In this document: piece after piece, positions 56,435 to 64,000 of the stretch
How the letters are laid out: each line of letters begins with the position of its first letter
Position numbering within the stretch: the first letter of the stretch is position 1
Source of the DNA: Euptelea pleiosperma
Lineage: Eukaryota; Streptophyta; Magnoliopsida; Ranunculales; Eupteleaceae
Direction of reading: 5' to 3'
NCBI GenBank assembly: GCA_035048495.1
Contig: CM068545.1
Location: forward strand, 15,211,702-15,275,701
Length of the DNA stretch: 64,000 bases
The notes under the pieces: generated by a model
Told to the model about the DNA's origin: nothing
Databases searched by the model: none
Seen by the model: the letters and a program-made list of their open reading frames with translations, nothing else
Made by a program: the position numbers and the translations under genes

Positions 56435-56552
56435 GTAAGTTTGTTAATATGTTTTTGGTGAATGGATTCTTATGAGTTACGATCGATCTTGCTTATTTAG
56501 CTACATATCTTGGAACCCAACTCTTCTACAGGGATTGGATCATATATTCCAG

Positions 56553-56869
56553 TAAGGGTGTTAATGGGCTGGACCTAGCTTGGTCTGAACCCGTCCCAGG
56601 AAACAGTAGCTAGGCCCAAGCCTCCATTAAACTTCTAACCTTTTAGGCCCATGCCTGACTCATTAATTGATATAACGGGTCGGGCGTTTAGTTTCTGGTC
56701 AGGCCTAAGGTAATTTTATAAAAAGTTAAGCACAGGCCCCTAACCACTTATCAAACGGAGCTTAAAATCATGCCCAAGCCCAGCCCATCGGGCCTATAAA
56801 TGCAGCCCAAGCCTGAGACCATTAGGGCTGGGCCTAAAAGCCCATCGGGCCATCCCGACCCATTAACAC
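56553..56869. mobile_element. hAT-like non-autonomous repeat
   Basis: The left end TAAGGGTGTTAATGGGC and the right end GACCCATTAACAC are inverted copies over 11 bp. Inside are GGGCC-rich repeats like those of hAT-1 but of a different family. The final CCTTA expected on the right is missing, and no 8 bp duplication is evident. Confidence 0.55.
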
Positions 56870-57005
56870 AATGTTCTCTAGTGAAGTTTTGATTTCCTTT
56901 TAGATCATTCAGATTCAAGTTCATACCATAGAAAGGCCCAAGGCTGTTGAAGAATGCCCAAAATCCTTTAAAATGTGCAGAAAATATCTTGACATTATGA
57001 AAAAT

Positions 57006-58645
57006 GGTTGAATTGCTTAATGTTGTTAAGGATATCAGATGCATATGGGAGTTGAGAGAGATTAGGGTTAGGTCTATGGTTCCAAGAGAGGAGAAGAAGA
57101 GGAGAGAGGAGAGAGAGAATTGGATAGAAGAGGATGTCATGTGTGTGTCACATGACTCCAACAATCTTATTTATATCATGAGCACATTACATAGACAAGT
57201 ATATCCCTCATACGGAGATGTATCCATAGAACTACCCTTTATATGTAAAAATACACTTAACACTCCCTCAAGTTTGTGTATAGATATCTCTCATTCCCAA
57301 CTTGCTGAGGCACTTGTGAAGTTGTCAACTAGGGACCCCCTTAGTGAATACATCAACAACTTGCTCATCTGGCTTTACAAAAGGAGTACACACTTCTCCA
57401 GAAACAATATTTTCCTTGATAAAGTGGCGGTCAACTTCAATATGCTTGGCCCGATCATGCTGAACTAGATTGTGAGCAATACTAATGGTGGTTTTGTTGT
57501 CACAGTATTGACTTAACAGAGCCTGAGACAGGAAACCCTAGTTCGGCCATTAGGATTTTCAACCACAACATTTCACATAAACCATAGGCCATTGCGCTGA
57601 ACTTTACCTCTACATTGGACCTAGCAACAACAGGTTGTTTCTTGCTTCTCTAGGTAACAAGATTGCCCCCAACAAAGGTTCAGACTACAGTAGCCTGAGG
57701 TGGATCTCCTATCATCCTTGGCACTTGTCTAGTTGGCATTTGTATATGACTCGACTCTCATATGGCCATTCTTCTTGAATAAAAGGCCTCTACCAAGAGT
57801 AGATTTGAGATACCTCAGGATCCTGTGTGCTGCTTCTAACTGAATGTCCCTGGGTGAATGGATATACTAACTGATAACACTCACTGCATAAGCAATATTT
57901 GTCCTAATCAAGGAAAGATAGATCAGTCTCCCAACAAGCCTCTGAAAGTTCCCTACGTCTTGTAGAAGCTCACCATTGGCATCACCCAACTTGTGATTTT
58001 GCTCTATAGGAGTATCCATTGTCTTGGGCCCCAATTTTCTAGAATCCTTTAGTAGGTTTAGGACTTACTTCCTTTGAGAGATGAAGATCCCTTGTCTCGA
58101 CCTTGCAACCTCTATACCCAGAAAGTACTTGAGAGATCCCAGATGCTTGGTCTCAAATTCTCCTGCCAGATGATTCTTCAGCTTGGCCACTTCTTCTGTA
58201 TCATTCCTTGTTAGAATAATTTCATCAACATAGACAATGAGGGTAGTGGTGCTCTTCCCTTGGTGCTTCACAAACAACGTGTGATCAGCTTGGCTCTGAG
58301 TGTAGCCCAACTTCTTCATGGTTAAGGTGAACCTCTCAATCCAGGCTCTCGGAGACTGCTTAAGCCCATATAGAGCTTTTCTAAGTCTACGCACCTTACC
58401 ACCTCCCCTGATGGGACGAAGCCTGGTGGAAGAACCATGTATACTTCGTGTAGATCTCCACGAAGAAAAGAATTCTTCACATACAACTGATGCAAAGGCC
58501 ATGCTTGGTTTGTTGCCAAGGACAACAATACCCTTGTAGAGTTCATCTTAGCCACTAGGGTAAAGGTTTCTTGGTAGTCAATCCCATGTCTGTGAGTATC
58601 CCTTGGCCACCAATCTAGCTTTGTATTTTTCAACCAATTCATCCA
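57006..58645 (-). mobile_element. copia-H: 3' LTR, RNase H and RT
   Basis: The LTR is 57006-57262 (minus-strand start TGTTAAGTGTATT, end TTCAACC) with a purine tract beside it (57263-57272). RNase H and RT remnants follow up to 58645. There the frame breaks off and meets a leader and LTR of a different family (58646-58960). Gag, protease and integrase are absent. Confidence 0.82.
57300..58642 (-). pseudogene. copia-H RT and RNase H (broken)
   Basis: RT reads [16 protein letters not shown] sequence at 58600-58640, then a 145-codon stretch (58065-58502) with KALYGLKQSPRAWIERFTLT. The active site is YVDE (58221-58232), so the second catalytic Asp is lost. RNase H (57340-57860) is in pieces with many stops; LYCDNK-type and SSAEAEF-type segments can be traced. 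Confidence 0.82.
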
Positions 58646-58960
58646 CCTTATCTGTACGGCTGCTAATGTGCATTACTGCATGATGACGTTAGTAGATTTG
58701 TTCTTCTGCAACCTCTGGACTGTCTCCTTGGTTGCTTTGATACCAATATCAAATGTAAAAGCTTATTTATTCTTAGGGTTAAGGTTTGATTACGAGAAAA
58801 TAATGAAAGAAAGAAAAAAGGAGAAAAAGAAGTGAATAGTTTTTGCACAAAGCATGGTCCTCTCTGTTTATTTATACTTCATAATAAAAATAGAAAATCG
58901 CAATAGTGCCCTTACATAAACAAAACAATTACAAATAACTTAGTAAATAGAAAAGGGCAA
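58646..58960 (-). mobile_element. Foreign copia leader, PBS and LTR joined to copia-H
   Basis: The minus strand has a leader with CCGTACAG and TAACGTCATCATG (58650-58690), a PBS TGGTATCAAAGC (58735-58746), and an LTR-like stretch (58747-58960) with a TATAAATAAAC box near 58865. This LTR does not match the copia-H 3' LTR. I could not define its outer border. Confidence 0.6.
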
Positions 58961-59190
58961 GTATGCCCATTTTCAAAATTATTACCCTCATTCTTAAGCG
59001 AGAAGATGCTGATTCTCTAAGAGATTTCAGACCTATCAGTTTGATGAGGAGTGTACAAGATTATTTCCAAAACACTGGCTTCTCGGATGAAAGAGGTGTT
59101 AGGGGATGTTATTTCTCTCTCCTAGGGGGCCTCTGCCAAGGGAAGGCAGATTCTAGATGGAGTCCTCATAGCCAATGAGTGTATTGACTT

Positions 59191-60166
59191 TAGGGTTGCA
59201 ACTCGGGCAGGTTGGGAGTCAACTCGAGCCCAACCCGACCTTCAATGGTTTAAGCCCGAGCCTGGACCTAACCCAAGGTCGGGCCTGAGAGTCTTAGCCC
59301 GAGCCCAGCCCGATCAGGTTGTCGGGTTGGGGACATTGTTATGGAACCCTGAAAAAAAAATGAAACCCTTAAAACCATGGAACCCTGAAAAAAAAATGAA
59401 AACATAAAAAACGATTGACCTTGATCGTTGATCTTGAACTTGCTTGCATTTAGTGAAGCATAGAGAAAAATTTGATCTTTTTGCCGAATTTCCATCGGTG
59501 TTCTTGAGAGCATTCAAAGCTTCAGATTGCTTTTAGGAGTACTGATATGTTCAAACACAGTGTCTATTATCTGTCCTTTAGCTTCAAATGAAGTTTAACT
59601 TCGTTGAACCATTTCATGGACAAACAACATCAATTGGACCAGATTAAAAGACAACTACAACAACTCGTTAACTCTACCTCTAACTCAAGGTTTGTAAGTA
59701 TCTGGTTGCGATGTTTGATAAGAGTTTTGAGAACAAACTTAGAGAGCTAGTGAAGCCGATCGCTTGGCAAATCTGAGCGATGACGACCTTGGCAATGGCT
59801 GAACGGAAGTGCTGATCAGATGGAGCTCTTCTGGTTCCTCCTTTGTTTTTGTTGACCGCCATTAATACAACTTTTTGTGAGGGAGAAGAGTCGTAGATCG
59901 ATTTCGGAGAGGGAACAAAACTCTCCTAAAACCTTAGCTGGCGATTATAGAGAGAGAGAGAGGAGGGGACATTTAAGTTTTTATATATCGGGCTCGGGTT
60001 GGGCCAGGTTTCCCAAGGCAGCAACCTGAGCCCAACCGATTTTGATCGGGCTTCAAAGAACTAGGCCTGAGCCCGAGCACTAGTACTATAAAATCAAGCC
60101 AACCCGAGCCCGACGTCGGGTTGAGCCCGTCGGGCTCGGGTTTAACCCACCCAAGTTGCAGCCCTA
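59191..60166. mobile_element. Non-autonomous hAT element hAT-2
   Basis: Perfect 8 bp duplication ATTGACTT (59183-59190 and 60167-60174). The termini TAGGGTTGCAACTCGGGC and GCCCTA-ending complement (CCCAAGTTGCAGCCCTA) belong to the same family as hAT-1. Ends are rich in GGGTTGAGCCC-like repeats. The core contains no transposase. Confidence 0.92.
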
Positions 60167-60262
60167 ATTGACTTTAAAGTCTGAACTACCACCCCTAGTG
60201 TCCTTTGCAAGGTAGAAAAGGCGTCTGATCACGTCAACTGGGGTTCCTGAAGTATATGCTTA

Positions 60263-63149
60263 TGAAGCAATCAAAACAAGAGTAAAGCCCCAGGTTGATC
60301 AACCACACCCTGATGAATAGTACACGTGAACAGTAATTGTGAATAGTACCCCTTGAACTGTAACTATGAAGAGTACCTGTGAATAGTAACCCCGTGAATA
60401 AAAATTGTGGACAATACCCCCGTGAACAATATCGGGCTATAAAAGCAACATTTAGCAATAGAGAAGTATACTAGAAGAAGAAGAAAACTAGCGTTAAGAA
60501 CATCAAGCAAAGCCAATTAGGGTTGACCTAACCACACAAAGGGAGAAAATTGTATTCAATAGTTCTGTAAAAAAAAAGCATAATACTCTCTTAGGGTTGG
60601 TCACCCACCCATATATATAGATCCTGCCAATAAAAACTTATGAAAAGAGTCATATACCACTACTTTTAAGTAACCCTAATCCAACTATGACTTCATATTA
60701 GAAACTAAGCATACAATAAACCTACTAAACATAAAACAGAATTAATAAAGACTATAATAATGTCCACCAAGCATGGTCGACTCCTCCATGTGGGACCCTT
60801 TGGCAAAAGTCAACTGTAATGACCCTATTTCTAGCAATATTATAGTAGACTTTTTATAATACTTTGAACATTATATGTATGCCATTTTAAAGGTCTCAAC
60901 AATAGCTTTCTATCGTATCAAGTTTGTCCAAATCGGACGTGCGAGTCAAAAGTTATTGTGTTTAGTTCTGGGCAACATTTTAAGTTTTTATTAAAATTTG
61001 AAAAAAAAAAAGAATTTTCAAAATTATAGTCCCACATCGGATAGGAATGAAAAGTTCTGAGTTTTCATCCTCTATAAATAAAAGGCCATGCCTTAAGAAA
61101 ATTACATCAATTTGGGTATTTGCATTCTAACCCCTGAGGTAAGAATATTTGCAAAAAAAATTCCTCAACTAGAAGAAATTCTAGAAAATTCCCAGGAATT
61201 CCTGAAAATATTCAGGAGGTCCTTTGAAAAGTTTTTGTGGGGCCTACTGCCTCGAGATACGTGCTACCTCGAGATTTGCATCGTACGAGGTTCAAAGATT
61301 TGGGATTCTAACGTATTCACTTGTAAGTACATAGTTATTTATTTTATGCCTTTATTTATTTAATTAATTAATTAATTATTTATTTATTTAAATGATTAAT
61401 TAATTAATTAATTATTTATTTATAAATATTAATTTTATTTTTTATTTATTTATTTTTTGAAATAGTAGAAAATTCACAGAATATTGTAGAAAAATTCTAG
61501 AAAATTCTATTATTTTTGGGGAAAATGTCTGAAAATGTTATTCTTGTTATCTGTTAAATTTTAGGAAGGAAAAATTCCAATTCTTGTATTTTTCACATAA
61601 AATGTGTAAATGCATTGATAATTTCTTGGAATCTTAAAAGCATGAAATTATGATAGAGAGGACATGTGTAATCTATTTAGTTGGATGAAGTCATGTTCAA
61701 ATTCATTTAAAATGAGATATATGCGTTTTTCTTCAGTTTTATGTATTCGCTTTCTAAGATATTAATAGGGCTTAAATGTTCTTATTTTTAGTTTCAAAAT
61801 GCAAAAATATGAATGTTATGCATGTAAAGATGTTTCTACAAACATTATTATTTTATGCATATAAATACGATTAAGGACATGAATAAGAACGTGATTGGGA
61901 ATGTGGAATATCAGATTAGTTGGAATCAGGCGTTGTCTCATTTCTTTGAGACCCCTTAGGGTTTTAGTCCCCTAAAGCATCAGGCGTTGTCTTATTTCCT
62001 TAAGACCCCTCGGGGTTCCAGTCCCCTAAAGAAGAGGCGTTGTCTCATTCATGAAACCCCTCAGGTATTTATACCTAAAAGAAAATTAGGGAATCCAGAG
62101 AGAGGATACCTAATGAAACAATTAGTGTGCACATTAGGGAGTTTACTTGTGGACTAGAAGTGTTGACATCGTACACTAGGACCGATGGAATGTTGGTACG
62201 GAATACATCAGAATTGATAGTTTGACTTTATAGAAATGGTCACAGGTATTCTGATAAGAGAAAGGTTGACTGTTATATGAAAAGTCTTCATTGTAGTCGA
62301 AGTTATACGTAAGTAATTGATGGAGAATTGAGTTTTATCGAATTACATGTGAAATTCATTTGCAAATCGTATTTGTTTTAAAATAAACATAAGTCGCCGA
62401 TTTAAGTGGTTTTACGCATGAGGAATGTACTTACTGGGCCCTAGCTCATCGTTTTAAAATGTTTTGTTTTTAGGAAAGGATAAGGGGAAGTTGGTCTGAT
62501 GCTTCCAGCATTTCTGTTGATAGACTTGTACTAGAGACAATGCTATATTTTGTTTAATTCTTCTATCTTGTAGAATGATACATGAGTTATGTAGGTCGTT
62601 TGACCGTTTAGTAACATGTATTTGGGAGTACGATATATATATAATGTTTTCTTTTGGATGGGCATATTACGATTTTGTTTGAGGTGAGAGATCCTCTAAC
62701 ATTATTAATGTGTCAATGAAGTGCGTTTCGTCTTATGGATTGTTTAAACAAAATGAAAAAAAAATTATCCGGTGTATTTCCGCTACATCGTGATACCAGT
62801 TTTGTTTAACTGTGCGTTTGTATAATCAGATCGCGCCTCAAGATACGAGAAAGGTCGATATGACCAAATATCGGATTTGGGGGCGTGACATCAACACTTT
62901 GACTTCTACCAGAAACCCTAATTTACAGTCTTCAAACAATTGATTGATGAAGCCCTTCCTCTTCTCAGATCGACCTCAAACTTTGAACACTAATAGTAGA
63001 TCCATAGAATTACTTCATATCCAAAAATCAGACCAATTTGATACCCCAATTTCTGTCTGCATATAACTGGAAAAATCAGCTACTACCCCCATTTCTTCTT
63101 ATTTTGTTTCTTAGGCTTAGGAGAATTCTTGGCAATTGTATTTGCATCT
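60263..63149 (+). repeat. Outer solo LTR in LINE-4, interrupted
   Basis: The LINE reading frame resumes on the two sides with the shared 5 bp GCTTA (60258-60262 and 63150-63154). Without the inner insert the element is about 0.8 kb, starting TGAAGCAATC. It has four to six GTGAATAGTACC-type repeats (60315-60430) upstream of a TATAAAAG box at 60436. This arrangement looks like one LTR with a promoter. Its 3' end (GCATCT) is not the usual CA, so the call is moderate. Confidence 0.6.
60815..62890 (+). repeat. Solo LTR, gypsy-like, 2.08 kb
   Basis: Starts TGTAATGACCC, ends GGGGGCGTGACA, with the perfect duplication TCAAC (60810-60814 and 62891-62895). A TATA box (CCTCTATAAATAAAAGG) lies at about 61070. 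Three imperfect copies of an AGGCGTTGTCTCATT unit with CCCCT and AGTCCCCTAAAG lie at 61928-62080. A run of TTAATTAATTAATT fills 61355-61440. No coding sequence. The termini and length fit the long-LTR gypsy (Tekay/Del-like) type; the family is inferred. Confidence 0.88.
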
Positions 63150-63419
63150 GCTTAGGAGGATAGGATTTGGTTAGAAGTGGAGAATATGGATGGTGGTTTG
63201 CATTTCCACGGCCTCATTCTCGATTTTGGTCAATGGCAGCCCAACAAGTTTCTTTCGAAGCTCTTAAGGCATCAGAAAAGAGGATCCCCTTTTTACCTTT
63301 TTATTCTTTGTTGTGGAGTAGGTTCTCAGCAAGATGGCGTCGAGAGCTGTGGAAGGTGGCATCTTAGAAGGCTTCAGTGCTAGATTATGAGGCTCAATTG
63401 TCTCTCACCTTCAGTTTGT

Positions 63420-64000
63420 TGTAATCTTGGATCGTAACCAGGATAAGAGATTAGGGTTAGAGGAAGAGAGGAGAGGAGAAGAGAATAGGGGGAAGAGGAG
63501 AAATCGTGTAGAGCTTAGAATAGCCCACACGATTTCACCCAATATATATATTAAGTGAAGTTTTACAATATTACAAGGGCCCCCTGTAGAATATAAGATA
63601 TTACAAGTAGGTCCCTGACAACACTCCCCCTCAAGCTGGTGCGAAGATATCTATCATGCCCAGCTTGGATAACAGGTGCTCTAAGATCCCTTTAATAACA
63701 CCTTTAGTTAACACATCTGCAACTTGATCAGCAGTATAGACATATGGTGTGCAAATAAGTCCCTGACCAAGCTTCTCTTTGATGAAGTGACGGTCTACCT
63801 CAATGTGCTTTGTCCTGTCGTGTTGAACTGGATTATGAGAAATGCTGATGGCTGCTTTATTGTCACAATACAGTTGCATAGACTCTTTAACAGGATATCC
63901 GAGCTCACTGAGCATAGTCTTCAACCATAGAAGCTCACATACACCATGAGCCATAGAACGGTACTCTGCTTCGGCACTGGAGCGGGCGACAACTGGTTGC
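63420..64000 (-). mobile_element. copia-I, 3' end (continues beyond the window)
   Basis: The 3' LTR is 63420-63623 (204 bp; minus-strand start TGTTGTCAGGGAC, end AAGATTACA) and the purine tract GAGGGGGAG is at 63624-63632. RNase H follows. The LTR lies directly after LINE-4, so copia-I inserted into it or replaced its end. Confidence 0.85.
63631..64000 (-). pseudogene. copia-I RNase H (partial, open as far as seen)
   Basis: The minus strand reads QPVVARSSAEAEYRSMAHG, then VCELLWLKTMLSELGYP, LYCDNKAAISISHNPVQHDR, TKHIEVDRHFIKEKL and DVLTKGV, ending FAPA*. These are the C-terminal RNase H motifs with acidic residues kept. No stop or shift is visible in the 120 or so codons present, unlike the other copies here, so this element could be intact outside the window. 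Confidence 0.85.

Larger units (their letters stand above)
58970..63419 (+). mobile_element. LINE-4, split by three later insertions
   Basis: L1-type RT pieces at 58970-59190, 60175-60262 and 63155-63419 read on from each other: SLRDFRPISLM and LIANECID, then KASDHVNWG, then FSILVNGS and ILEGFSARL. The gaps are a hAT element (59191-60166) and a solo LTR with its own insert (60263-63149). Both ends of the LINE are lost; the right end is cut by copia-I. Confidence 0.8.

Noticed and set aside
61355..61450. A functional AT-repeat promoter or matrix-attachment site
   Set aside because: It is a simple TTAATTAATT/TTTATTTATT run within a solo LTR; nothing in the sequence supports a specific role.
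1..64000. CRISPR arrays, phage, bacterial operons or rRNA
   Set aside because: No spaced direct repeats, ribosome-binding sites, operon-like gene packing or rRNA sequence; all coding signals are plant host exons or plant retroelements.

Overview
This window is nuclear DNA of a flowering plant. The four coding exons that can be supported are joined by canonical GT-AG introns and encode part of the vacuolar two-pore channel TPC1. Almost everything else is plant transposable elements: Ty1/copia, Ty3/gypsy, L1-type LINEs, hAT-like elements, a Helitron, a CACTA end, TRIMs and solo LTRs. The copia primer-binding sites have the usual plant initiator-Met form TGGTATCARAGC. There are no operons, rRNA genes, tRNA genes or CRISPR arrays. 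I cannot name the species.

Host gene. TPC1 runs on the + strand. Exons lie at 23866-23971, 24231-24308, 46634-46695 and 56362-56434. They encode the end of the last helix of the first channel half and the two EF-hands. Introns are 259 bp, 22,325 bp and 9,666 bp. The flanking introns run off both window ends (at least 23.8 kb on the left and 7.5 kb on the right), so essentially the whole window is intron of one gene.

Region by region. 1-16631: outer copia-B (+), split by copia-A (-, 1042-6603) and copia-C (+, 7563-14907); copia-C itself holds a CACTA-containing insert and a hAT element. 17504-20560: LINE-1 (-) with a hAT MITE inside. 20561-23865: AT-rich intron with a TRIM. 24309-46633: Helitron containing a MITE; a chimeric chromovirus (-) containing a second TRIM; a scramble of copia, LINE and gypsy pieces (31-38 kb); deleted copia-D (38084-40093); and the best preserved element, copia-E (41148-46121). 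46696-56361: remnants of copia elements J, K and G, LINE-3, and a gypsy-like solo LTR. 56435-64000: hAT-like repeat, copia-H, LINE-4 carrying a hAT element and two nested solo LTRs, then the start of copia-I.

No transposon gene here is intact. Target-site duplications recognised by eye give the order of many insertions. The most notable points are TPC1 with very large transposon-filled introns, a chromovirus reading frame that joins two integrase genes, and a leader motif (TGACGTCA with CCGTACGG-like palindromes) shared by several copia copies.
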